From positions 1-47,004 of the forward strand of contig JAUZOM010000007.1 of assembly GCA_030706465.1 (NCBI GenBank): a stretch of 47,004 nucleotides of DNA, in the 5' to 3' direction. The position numbers and the translations under genes were made by a program. Source of the stretch: Bacteroidota bacterium. GTDB lineage: Bacteria > Bacteroidota > Bacteroidia > Bacteroidales > Paludibacteraceae. The number at the start of each line of letters is the position of its first letter. Position 1 is the stretch's first letter. Positions 28,941 to 38,328 of the stretch are shown here, one piece after another. Under the pieces are notes generated by a model. That model had not been told where the DNA came from, searched no databases, and saw only the letters and a list, made by a program, of their open reading frames with translations.

Positions 28941-30347
28941 TTACCAATTATCGGAGCGGAAAGGAGGTACCGGAATTCCAGCTACATTATATAGAAATCC
29001 TTGTCCATGAGGAAAATCGTAGAAAGCATATCGTACGGCAACAGGTTGTTTCACTTCCGGACTGAATACTTCCAGTTTGCTATTCACAATTTTTGCTTTA
29101 GCCGGATAGAATTTTCTGTCGGCACCTGCAACTTCAAAATTATCAAGTTGTTTTCCAAAAGATGAAAGTCCATTTCCAAGATTATCAAACGAAAGCACTA
29201 ATGTACTGTCTTTGGTTTCAAAACTTTTAAATGTCGGATTTTTGTGGAAAATTCCTTTGAAACCATAAGTCTCAGACAATGCCCAGTATGATAATCGTTT
29301 AGCTATTGTTAGTTTTTCAGCAGGATGAACATTGTCAGCTTCGCCGATATCAATCGTAGAAACCATTCCCGAATTTGGGATTAAGAAACTTGCTTTCAGA
29401 TGATTTTCCCTTTGTAAAGCTCTGAAGGTTGAGTTTGAAGAACTGGTGCCTTGATAAGGTGCAATTTGTACAAAATAGAATGGAAACTCGCCTATACCAA
29501 AATCTTTTCGCCAATTGGCAACCATTCCTACTAACAGATCAGCATATTCCGTATAATTAATATTAGATTCACCCTGATACCAGATAACTCCTTTGATTCC
29601 AAAGTTGAGTATCGGATGAACCATTCCGTTGTAAAGTTTACTCGGTTGCTGATGAATTCGTGTTTCTTTTGATGAGCTCTCAAATGATTTTGGGAAATTA
29701 GCAAGCGTTTCTTTGCTCATCCAACTTTCAATGCGTGAACCACCCCAACTCATATTCACCATTCCAATTGGAATTCTCAATTTTTTTTGCAATAATTTAG
29801 CATAGAAATAACCTAAAGCACTGAAATGAGCAACGGTTTCGGCATTTGAAACTTTCCATATACCCTGAAAAGTGTCCTGAGGAGTTGACATTCCGGTATT
29901 ATTCACTGTAATAAAACGGATATTATCATTGTCAGCATCCACCAACGCATCATTCATTCCATTTACCGGCGAATCAGGTATTCCGGCCATTGTCATTTCC
30001 ATGTTGGATTGACCCGAGCAAATCCAAACTTCACCTAAAAGTATATTATTTAGAGTCACTTTTTCATTTTTCGATGAGATATTTACTGAATATGGACCTC
30101 CAGCTTCGTTTGTTTTAACTTTTACTAACCAATCACCGCTCTCATTAGCAACTGTATTATAAGTTGTATTATTCCAACTGGTACTTATTGTAAGTTTCTG
30201 ATTTGGTGCTGATTTTCCCCATATTTTCACTTCTGAATTACGCTGGAGTACCATGTTATCTCCTAGAATAGAGGCAACTTCAATTGTTGCATTTGCAGAA
30301 AATAGCATCATTGTGAATGCCATTGAAATCAATAATTTTGCTTTCAT
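28941..30347 (-). CDS. Sialate O-acetylesterase-like (SASA) carbohydrate esterase
   Basis: DNMVLQRNSEVKIWGKSAP, EVWICSGQSNMEMTMAG, GVIWYQGESN motifs. Confidence 0.92.
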   Translation of the reverse strand: MKAKLLISMAFTMMLFSANATIEVASILGDNMVLQRNSEVKIWGKSAPNQKLTISTSWNNTTYNTVANESGDWLVKVKTNEAGGPYSVNISSKNEKVTLNNILLGEVWICSGQSNMEMTMAGIPDSPVNGMNDALVDADNDNIRFITVNNTGMSTPQDTFQGIWKVSNAETVAHFSALGYFYAKLLQKKLRIPIGMVNMSWGGSRIESWMSKETLANFPKSFESSSKETRIHQQPSKLYNGMVHPILNFGIKGVIWYQGESNINYTEYADLLVGMVANWRKDFGIGEFPFYFVQIAPYQGTSSSNSTFRALQRENHLKASFLIPNSGMVSTIDIGEADNVHPAEKLTIAKRLSYWALSETYGFKGIFHKNPTFKSFETKDSTLVLSFDNLGNGLSSFGKQLDNFEVAGADRKFYPAKAKIVNSKLEVFSPEVKQPVAVRYAFYDFPHGQGFLYNVAGIPVPPFRSDNW

Positions 30348-30373
30348 CGATTGTTCTTTTTATAAATAATTTG

Positions 30374-32473
30374 TTAGAAGAATGTTGTCCAGTTTCTGTG
30401 ATATAAGCCGGTGAACATCATCCGATTGGGTGAGTTAATATTCCACGGATCTTTTACTATATAATATTTCTTACTTGGTGGATTCAGGAACAAAGCATTG
30501 GAAATTTCGATATTATCGGTGGCATTACCTACAATTTCAATGTAGTTTTGGGTAGTCAAACCTCCGTTAATATTGGCCATATCACAAATATTAGTCATAA
30601 ATATATTTTTACTATTCGTAATAGTTGCATAAGGCTGATAAGTCTCTGTTTTTGCCCCGAATACTAAGACATTGGATGAATTTGTAATTTCCAACATTGG
30701 AAACGATGATTCGCCCGGAAAACTTCCACCTCTTTCGAGATTAAGTCCATAAAAGGTTAGTTTCTGGGATGTTCCCAGTACTTTTACCTTTCGGTGATTA
30801 GTGCTGTTGTTGTTCGCATCACCGTGAAAACTTTTGTCATCCTGATAGTTGTAAATACGTCCACCGCCATTTCCGCTAAAATAAAGTCGTGTAATATCTT
30901 TCTCGTTCTTGTTCGAACCTCTATCCAGCCAAACATCCCTGATTATTGAGTTTTCTCCAACCATCCAATGTAGACTTCCAAGATAATCTTCATTTGCCGG
31001 GTTTGTGGTGATGTCCATTAAATAGGTTGTTGCATCGGGTTTATCTTCTGTGTTAATTAACCAGGTTTGAGCTTGTGGAGTCCAACCAAATTTTAAAATC
31101 GTACCACAACTTCCACGTCCCGGACAGCCGAATAAAATTGTATTTGCTTTTAAAGTTATTGGAGTTGAAAGTATGTAAACTCCTTTTGCAAGGCAAATCT
31201 TTGTATTAGAATTAATTGCATTTTGAATAGTTCCAGCATCAGAACCGGCAGGTATTAATATTGCGTCGGCATCTTCAAATGAAGGAGTATTTTTCCAAAC
31301 ATGTTTTGATGTCAGATTATCAGGTGGAGTTGACAATGAAACATCTACCACTGCTTTCTTAAATTGAATTCCTGCGACTGCATCGAAATGAGTTCCGGTA
31401 TACAAAATTTTTGATTGATCGTAGCGGAGCTGCTTATCAATATAATCATAACGAGTCACCTGATTCCAGTCGTTTGATTTTCCGGTTGGAAGTAAATTTT
31501 CGTCACCGTTATTGTTTGAAATAATCGCTGAACCTTTTACATAAACATCTCTGAGTGAAATATTTCCATGTCGTAAATTAGAGACTGCACAATTTGAAGT
31601 TTGTGGTGAAGTAAATTCAATGTTGGAATCAATCATCGAAAACAAAAACTGATTAACTGGAGCAAGCGTTTCACCATTCATTCTTATTGCTGTCCCCGAG
31701 GATTTTATAATATTTATTCCAACCAAAGTTATTCCACCCCATCCACGCAATTCCATCGAAGTATTTGTTTGGTTTAGAAATGAGCAACCAACCATTGTAC
31801 TTTGGGGTGATTCCGGCATATTCCAGACTAAACCGGTGTTATGATCAGGTAGATACACTCCATATTGGCCGCCTGTAACAGTGATATTTGTAAAAGAACA
31901 ATTTGCACCACCGATATTGGTCAAACCGGCAAATCCATCGCGAGCATTTATATTTATGTCTTCAACATAACAATGTTGGGCACAACCCCAATAAATGGCA
32001 ACTGCGCCTGGATTATTCTCCCCTAAATCAAAATCAATGACACGAATACCACCTTCCATAACCCAATCGGTGTGATGTTTTGGATTATTTGTGTGATAAC
32101 TAATTGCCGCTGTTGGTAATGAAGAATTATTGAAATTTACAGCATTATCAGCAATCTTAATAATTGGATGCTTTAATGAAGAACCAACAATATTGGTGGC
32201 TTTTCTAGGAAAATTCATTTCATCCAACGTGCAATCGATCGGTGCAGAAATTTTATACGTTCCCGAAGGAATAAATAAAGTTTTTGAAACATTCCTTGCG
32301 TTATCAATAGCAGATTGGAGCTTTTTAGTTACATCATTGGTACCATTCATATCATCAACCGAAAGATTTTGATCAATTTTAAAATCCAACATGCCTATTT
32401 GAGTGGCAGTGATTTGGGAGAATCCGTTGATTGTAAAAAATAGTAATGCCGCAAAAATCAATATCCTTTTCAT
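30374..32473 (-). CDS. Double parallel beta-helix protein (Pectate_lyase_3/GH55-like), paralog A, lacks T9SS tail
   Basis: Signal peptide; two Pectate_lyase_3-like openings (TKKLQSAIDNARNVSKTLFIPSGTYKISAPIDC and TIQNAINSNTKICLAKGVYILSTPITLKANTILFGCPGRGSCG); ends NRMMFTGLYHRNWTTFF. Confidence 0.85.
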   Translation of the reverse strand: MKRILIFAALLFFTINGFSQITATQIGMLDFKIDQNLSVDDMNGTNDVTKKLQSAIDNARNVSKTLFIPSGTYKISAPIDCTLDEMNFPRKATNIVGSSLKHPIIKIADNAVNFNNSSLPTAAISYHTNNPKHHTDWVMEGGIRVIDFDLGENNPGAVAIYWGCAQHCYVEDININARDGFAGLTNIGGANCSFTNITVTGGQYGVYLPDHNTGLVWNMPESPQSTMVGCSFLNQTNTSMELRGWGGITLVGINIIKSSGTAIRMNGETLAPVNQFLFSMIDSNIEFTSPQTSNCAVSNLRHGNISLRDVYVKGSAIISNNNGDENLLPTGKSNDWNQVTRYDYIDKQLRYDQSKILYTGTHFDAVAGIQFKKAVVDVSLSTPPDNLTSKHVWKNTPSFEDADAILIPAGSDAGTIQNAINSNTKICLAKGVYILSTPITLKANTILFGCPGRGSCGTILKFGWTPQAQTWLINTEDKPDATTYLMDITTNPANEDYLGSLHWMVGENSIIRDVWLDRGSNKNEKDITRLYFSGNGGGRIYNYQDDKSFHGDANNNSTNHRKVKVLGTSQKLTFYGLNLERGGSFPGESSFPMLEITNSSNVLVFGAKTETYQPYATITNSKNIFMTNICDMANINGGLTTQNYIEIVGNATDNIEISNALFLNPPSKKYYIVKDPWNINSPNRMMFTGLYHRNWTTFF

Positions 32474-32501
32474 TTCGTTTAGTTTAATGTTATTCTAAAA
32501 T

Positions 32502-34880
32502 TTAGTTCTTTACAAGCTTTATCGTTTCTCCATTACCTTTATCATTCTGAATAACAACCATATAAATTCCATTCTGTTGAAATGACATATCAACTTTAGT
32601 TGAATTTGAATCTAATTTAATTTCTTTCAATTTTTCACCTAAAACACTATACAAATCGGCTTTTGAGTATGAATCCAAACCGGAATTTGACTTGATACAG
32701 AAAGTAGAATTTGTTGGATTTGGACAGATTTTCCAATTTGATTCAACAAAAGGGTTACTAATAGCAGTAGTATTTCCATTAAAAAAAGTTGTCAAGTTTC
32801 TATGATATAGTCCAAGAAACATTGTTCTGTTTGGCGAATTTGTATTCCATGGATCTTTTACTATAAAATACAAAGAACTTGGCGGACTTAGAAACATGGC
32901 ATTAGAGATTTCAATCTTATCGCTTGCAGCTCCTACAATTTCAATATAGTTTTGTTTTGTCAAACCTTTATTAATATTTGCCAAATCAATAATATTAGTC
33001 ATAAAAATATTGCTGCTATTTGTTATGATTGAATAAGGTTGGTAGGTTTCTGTTTTTGCACCATAAATAAGAACATTGGATGAATTTGTAATTTCAATTA
33101 ATGGAAAAGAAGATTCACCGGGGAAACTACCGCCCCGTTCAAGATTAAGTCCATAAAATTCCAACTTTTGTGAAGTTCCAAGTACTTTTACTTTCCGGTG
33201 ATAAATGCTATTTTGACTTACACTTCCACTAAAACTCTTTTCATCCTGATAATTAAAAACCCTTCCACCTCCATTTCCGGAAAAATACATTCTAATCATA
33301 TTTTTTTCATTATTATCCCAGCTCAAATCGAATCTGACATCTCGAATTATTGAGTTTCTACCTGCCATCCAATGAAGACTTCCCAAATAATCGGCATTAC
33401 CGGGATCGGTTGTAACATCCATTAAATAGGTTGTTGCGTCTGCATTGTCTTCAGTATTGATCAACCAGGTTTGTGTCGTTGGAGTCCAGCCATATTTTAA
33501 AATAGAGCCACAACTTCCACGTCCCGGACAGCCAACCAAAATGGTATTTGATTTCAATGTTAATGGAGTCGAGAGTATAAAAATTCCTTTTGGTAAGCAT
33601 ACTTTTGCATTTGCATTGATTGCATTTTGAATTGTTGTAGCAGTTGAACCTGCCGGAACTAAATATGCGTCAGCATCCTCAAACGAGGGTGTATTAGCCC
33701 AAATATGTTTTGAAATCAGGTCATTAGGTGGAGTTGAAACTGATATTTCTGCAACTGCATTATTATATTGAGTGCCAGTTACAGCATCGAAATGAATGCC
33801 TGCATAATTAACTTTTGATTGATCAAATCTTGGTTGTTTATCTATGTAATCATATCGATTTACCTGAGTCCAGTCACTTAACTGACCTGTTGGGATAAGA
33901 TTTTCGTCTCCGTTATTATTTGAGACAAATCTGGCTCCTTTTGTATAAAAACCCCGAAGGGAAATACTTCCATGCAATGTATTTGAAATTGCACAATTTG
34001 TCGTTTGTGGTGATGTTAATTCAATTTTAGAATCAATTATTGACAATGTAAACTCATTAACTGAAGCATAAGTACCACAATTCATTTTAATAGCAGTCCC
34101 CGAAGGTTTTACAATATTTACACCAACTAATGTTATTCCTCCCCAACCTATGAGAGACAACGAAGTGTTTGTTTGATTAATAAAGGAACATCCTACTAAT
34201 GTGTTTTGAGGTGAACCAGCCATATTCCAAGCTGTCCCATAGTTAGAACTCGGAAGATACACACCATATTGACCTCCAGTAACCGTTATATTTGTAAATG
34301 AACAATTTGCACCACCAATATTAGTCAATCCGGCAAATCCGTTCTGTGCGTTGATATTGATATCCTCTACATAACAATACTGAGCACATCCCCAATAAAT
34401 AGCAACTGCACCCGGATTGTTTGCCCCAAGATCAAAATCTACTGATCGAATACCGCCTTCCATTACCCAATCAGTTCCATGTGCGGTATTATTCGTGTGA
34501 TACCTAATAGCAGCAGTAGGCAAAGAAGAATTATTGAAATAACTGGTTGTATTATCTGCAATTTTTATGACAGGATGTTGAATGGATGATCCAACAATAT
34601 TTGTGGCTTTTTGTGGAGAAGCACTCTCATCTAAAACACAATCAATTGGTGCTGAGATTTTATAAGTTCCCGAAGGTATAAACAAGGTTTTATAATCATT
34701 TCGGGCGTTGTTTACAGCTGCCTGAAGCTTTGTTGTTACATCATTCGTTCCATTCATATCTGCTGCAGATAGGTTTTGATCAACCTTGAAATCAAGCATT
34801 CCCATTTGAGTGGCTGTGATTTGAGCAAAACACGAATATACAGAATAAATAAATAACGTGAGAATCAATATCTTTCTCAT
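32502..34880 (-). CDS. Double parallel beta-helix protein, paralog B, with T9SS tail
   Basis: Collinear with paralog A; extra C-terminus NWKICPNPTNSTFCIK...QNGIYMVVIQNDKGNGETIKLVKN. Confidence 0.87.
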   Translation of the reverse strand: MRKILILTLFIYSVYSCFAQITATQMGMLDFKVDQNLSAADMNGTNDVTTKLQAAVNNARNDYKTLFIPSGTYKISAPIDCVLDESASPQKATNIVGSSIQHPVIKIADNTTSYFNNSSLPTAAIRYHTNNTAHGTDWVMEGGIRSVDFDLGANNPGAVAIYWGCAQYCYVEDININAQNGFAGLTNIGGANCSFTNITVTGGQYGVYLPSSNYGTAWNMAGSPQNTLVGCSFINQTNTSLSLIGWGGITLVGVNIVKPSGTAIKMNCGTYASVNEFTLSIIDSKIELTSPQTTNCAISNTLHGSISLRGFYTKGARFVSNNNGDENLIPTGQLSDWTQVNRYDYIDKQPRFDQSKVNYAGIHFDAVTGTQYNNAVAEISVSTPPNDLISKHIWANTPSFEDADAYLVPAGSTATTIQNAINANAKVCLPKGIFILSTPLTLKSNTILVGCPGRGSCGSILKYGWTPTTQTWLINTEDNADATTYLMDVTTDPGNADYLGSLHWMAGRNSIIRDVRFDLSWDNNEKNMIRMYFSGNGGGRVFNYQDEKSFSGSVSQNSIYHRKVKVLGTSQKLEFYGLNLERGGSFPGESSFPLIEITNSSNVLIYGAKTETYQPYSIITNSSNIFMTNIIDLANINKGLTKQNYIEIVGAASDKIEISNAMFLSPPSSLYFIVKDPWNTNSPNRTMFLGLYHRNLTTFFNGNTTAISNPFVESNWKICPNPTNSTFCIKSNSGLDSYSKADLYSVLGEKLKEIKLDSNSTKVDMSFQQNGIYMVVIQNDKGNGETIKLVKN

Positions 34881-34958
34881 CGGTTTCTTAAATATTAATT
34901 TCCTTTTTAAATTATGAATAGTTTCAATTGATTGACAACTTTAACAACTCCAAATTCC

Positions 34959-34999
34959 CTTACCATAAAACCAAGAAATGAATTTGGCTTTATGGTAAG
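34959..34999 (-). terminator. Intergenic hairpin after paralog C
   Basis: cttaccataaa ... tttatggtaag 11-bp arms with inner ccaa/ttgg pairing. Confidence 0.6.
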
Positions 35000-35013
35000 A
35001 GTATGTTTAGCAC

Positions 35014-37386
35014 TTAGTCTTTTACAACTTTCTCAATTTCTTTTTTGCCTGATTTATACTGAATTACAATCATATATATCCCATTTGATTGTGATGATAA
35101 ATCTATAGTTGATTGCATCCCATTTAATTGAACGGTTTTAATTGCCTTGCCCAACATATTATATACAACAGCATTACAATCTAAACTCTCTAAACAAGTA
35201 GATTTAATATTTATTACTGACTTAGTTGGATTTGGGTATATGTTCCAAATAGATTCTGAAATTGATTTCATACCTGTTGTTTCAGCTGGTGCATGATAGG
35301 AACTGAAATTTCTGTAATAAAGTCCCAAATGCTGAGTTCTGTTTGGTGTGTTTGAATGCCAAGGGTCTTTTACAATTAAACTTGCTGAAGAAATTGGTCT
35401 TAAATGCAGGGCATTAGCTATCTCAATGTGATCACTTGTACCATATAGTTCAATCAAATTTGTTGCTGTAGGTGATATTGGAGCTGTATCAATAATATTT
35501 GTAAGGAAAATATTATTACAATTGGTTAAAGCAGCATAAGGTTGATATGATTCAGTTTTGGCCCCGTAAATACAAATATTTGAAGCATTTGTCATCTCAC
35601 ACATTGGAAACGTTGATTCACCGCTAATAGAACCACCCCTTTCAAGATTTAAACCATAAAAAGTTAATTGTTGAGTTGTTCCAGAAATTTTAACTTTACG
35701 ATGATTAATATTTACATTAGTGATTGGATCACTAAAGTTTTTATCATCACAGTAGTTATAAACCCTTCCTCCACCATTTCCTGAAAAGTACAAACGACTC
35801 AAGTTCTTTTCTACCCAATCAAAACTTTTATCAAACCAAACATCACGAATAATTGAATTAGCTCCTGCCCTCCAGTTTAAACTGCCAAGATAATCTGCCG
35901 TTCCCGGATCTGTAGCTATATCCATAAGGTATGTAGTTGCAGTTGCGTTATCTTCAGTATTAATCAACCAAGTTTGAGATGTTGGAACCCATCCATAATA
36001 AAAAATAGAACCGCAGTCACCATATCCCGGACAACCTATTAATATGGTACTTGCTTTTAAAGTTAAAGGAGCTGTTAGTGTATATGAGCCTTTTGCAAAA
36101 CAAACCTTAGTGTTAGAATTTATCGCATTTTGAATGGTTGTTGTACTTGAACCAGCAGTAATAAGAACCGCACCAGCATCCTCAAATGATGGAGTTGATG
36201 ACCATATATGTTTTGTTATCAAATTAGCCGGAGGAGTTGCTACACTGATATTTTTGATACATGTTTTAAATTGTGTTCCGGTTGTGCTAGCATCGTAGTG
36301 AGTTCCGGCATAGAGTGTTCCACTATCATCGTTACGTGGATTTTTGTCTATATAATTAAATGCATTCACATAATTCCAATCAGTTAAAGATCCTGTTGAA
36401 GCCAAATCTTCATCACCATTATTTTTTGAAATGTAGCCAGATCCTTTTACATAGACTCCACGTAATGAGATTGTTCCGTGTAATGGGTTAGAGATGGCAA
36501 CATTTGAGGCACCTGGAGTAGTAAATTCAATTTTTGAATCGTTTAATGAAAAAGGAAATTGAATAACTGCTGACCAAGTGCTACAATCCATCACAATTGC
36601 AGTAGGTCGGCTTGTAACAATACTTATTCCGACCATAGTAACTCCACCCCAGCCCCATATATACAACGGAACATTGGTTTGGTTTATAAAAGTACAACCA
36701 ACTATTGTATTTTGTGGAGATTCGGGCATATTCCAACCTGTTGTTGGATGAAGATACATACCGTACTGACCCCCGGTTACAGAAACATTAGCAACAATAC
36801 TATTTGCTCCACCAGCACTTGTCAATCCTGCAAATGCATTACGAGCATTGATATTTATATCTTCTACATAGCCATGCTGCGCACATCCCCAATAAATAGC
36901 AACTGCACCGGCATTACCAGCTCCTAAATCAAAGTCGACTCCCCTTATTCCTCCTTGCATAACCCACTCAGTACTATGGGCTGAGTTACTACTGTGGTAT
37001 TCGAAAACAGCATTAGGAGAAGAAGCATTGTTGAATACAGAAGTAGTATTATCAACTATCTTAATTAAAGGATGTTGAATGGCTGATCCAATGATATGTG
37101 TGGCTTTGATTGGACTTGCAGTTTCATCATAAATACAATTTATCGTGTTTGAAACTTTATAAGTTCCTGACGGAATAAATAATGCTTTATAAGCATTTCT
37201 GGCATTGTTTACAGCCGCCTGAAGTTTGGCTGTAACATCATTAGTACCATTCATGTCAGCTGCCGTTAGATTTTGATCTACTTTAAAATCCAGCATTCCC
37301 ATTTGAGTGGCTGTAATAGCCGCTTGAAGCGAATTGAAAAACAGGAAATTTCCTGAAATAAAAATAAAAATTAGTAGTTTTTTCAT
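35014..37386 (-). CDS. Double parallel beta-helix protein, paralog C, with T9SS tail
   Basis: Collinear with A and B; C-terminus WNIYPNPTKSVINIKS...QSNGIYMIVIQYKSGKKEIEKVVKD. Confidence 0.87.
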   Translation of the reverse strand: MKKLLIFIFISGNFLFFNSLQAAITATQMGMLDFKVDQNLTAADMNGTNDVTAKLQAAVNNARNAYKALFIPSGTYKVSNTINCIYDETASPIKATHIIGSAIQHPLIKIVDNTTSVFNNASSPNAVFEYHSSNSAHSTEWVMQGGIRGVDFDLGAGNAGAVAIYWGCAQHGYVEDININARNAFAGLTSAGGANSIVANVSVTGGQYGMYLHPTTGWNMPESPQNTIVGCTFINQTNVPLYIWGWGGVTMVGISIVTSRPTAIVMDCSTWSAVIQFPFSLNDSKIEFTTPGASNVAISNPLHGTISLRGVYVKGSGYISKNNGDEDLASTGSLTDWNYVNAFNYIDKNPRNDDSGTLYAGTHYDASTTGTQFKTCIKNISVATPPANLITKHIWSSTPSFEDAGAVLITAGSSTTTIQNAINSNTKVCFAKGSYTLTAPLTLKASTILIGCPGYGDCGSIFYYGWVPTSQTWLINTEDNATATTYLMDIATDPGTADYLGSLNWRAGANSIIRDVWFDKSFDWVEKNLSRLYFSGNGGGRVYNYCDDKNFSDPITNVNINHRKVKISGTTQQLTFYGLNLERGGSISGESTFPMCEMTNASNICIYGAKTESYQPYAALTNCNNIFLTNIIDTAPISPTATNLIELYGTSDHIEIANALHLRPISSASLIVKDPWHSNTPNRTQHLGLYYRNFSSYHAPAETTGMKSISESIWNIYPNPTKSVINIKSTCLESLDCNAVVYNMLGKAIKTVQLNGMQSTIDLSSQSNGIYMIVIQYKSGKKEIEKVVKD

Positions 37387-37431
37387 GATAGTAATTTTTG
37401 TGATTAATTGAGGTTGATTATTTTATTTCCA

Positions 37432-38307
37432 TTATCTGTGAAATCCATCTCCTATAAACTTAAGTTCATTAATTAATCCTGATCTCCAATACGGCCAACC
37501 ATGATTACCTTCTCTAATTCTAAATTCATGAGGAATTTTAAGTTCATTCATTTTCAGATGCATCATCATATTACCTTTTATCAAATAATCCTTATCTCCG
37601 CAGTCAAAATAAAAGCGAATAGGATTATTTTTGGTGTTTGCATATTTTTCTATTAAATAGAATGGACTTATTGCTTTCCAATTTTCGGTTAAACGGTCTT
37701 TCCCTTTTAAACCAATTCCACATAGTTGTGCAAAACGTTCTGAATATCTCATATCGTCCATATTAACAATTTCCTCATCTGTAAAAATGGCGGCGCTCAT
37801 AGGAATGCAGGTCGAGAACAATTCCGGATAGTTCAATGCCACCGAAAGCACTCCAAAACCGCCCATTGAATTTCCAGCTATAGCCCTGAATTCTCTTTTA
37901 GATCTGATACGATATGCTTTTTCTACAGTGGGAATTAGTTCTTTGATAAACATATCACGCCAAGCATCTTTTTTCTCAACGTCATTACTATACCAACTTA
38001 GCTTTCCATCAGGTAATATAAAAATGGCAGGTGGAAAAGTACCATTTTTAATATTTTCATCAAGATATCTGCAAAGTTCCCCAAATTGGATCCACGAAGT
38101 TTCATCATCACCGGTTCCATGAAACAAATAAACAACTGGATATGAGCGTAGTGATCTATCATAATCTTCAGGCAAATAAACAGAATATTTTACAGGATAA
38201 TTCAATATTTTGCTTTTCATTTCCATACTTTCAATAACTTTGCCTCCGGCAAAAAGATTAATTGCCATCATTATCAATGCTGCAATGTAAAAAAATTTCT
38301 TTTTCAT
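37432..38307 (-). CDS. CE1-like / esterase D-type alpha/beta hydrolase
   Basis: YPVVYLFHGTGDDETSW, RAIAGNSMGGFGVLSVALNYPELFS (GxSxG), EGNHGWPYWRSGL. Confidence 0.88.
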   Translation of the reverse strand: MKKKFFYIAALIMMAINLFAGGKVIESMEMKSKILNYPVKYSVYLPEDYDRSLRSYPVVYLFHGTGDDETSWIQFGELCRYLDENIKNGTFPPAIFILPDGKLSWYSNDVEKKDAWRDMFIKELIPTVEKAYRIRSKREFRAIAGNSMGGFGVLSVALNYPELFSTCIPMSAAIFTDEEIVNMDDMRYSERFAQLCGIGLKGKDRLTENWKAISPFYLIEKYANTKNNPIRFYFDCGDKDYLIKGNMMMHLKMNELKIPHEFRIREGNHGWPYWRSGLINELKFIGDGFHR

Positions 38308-38328
38308 TTTTTTAAATTTTTAAGGATC

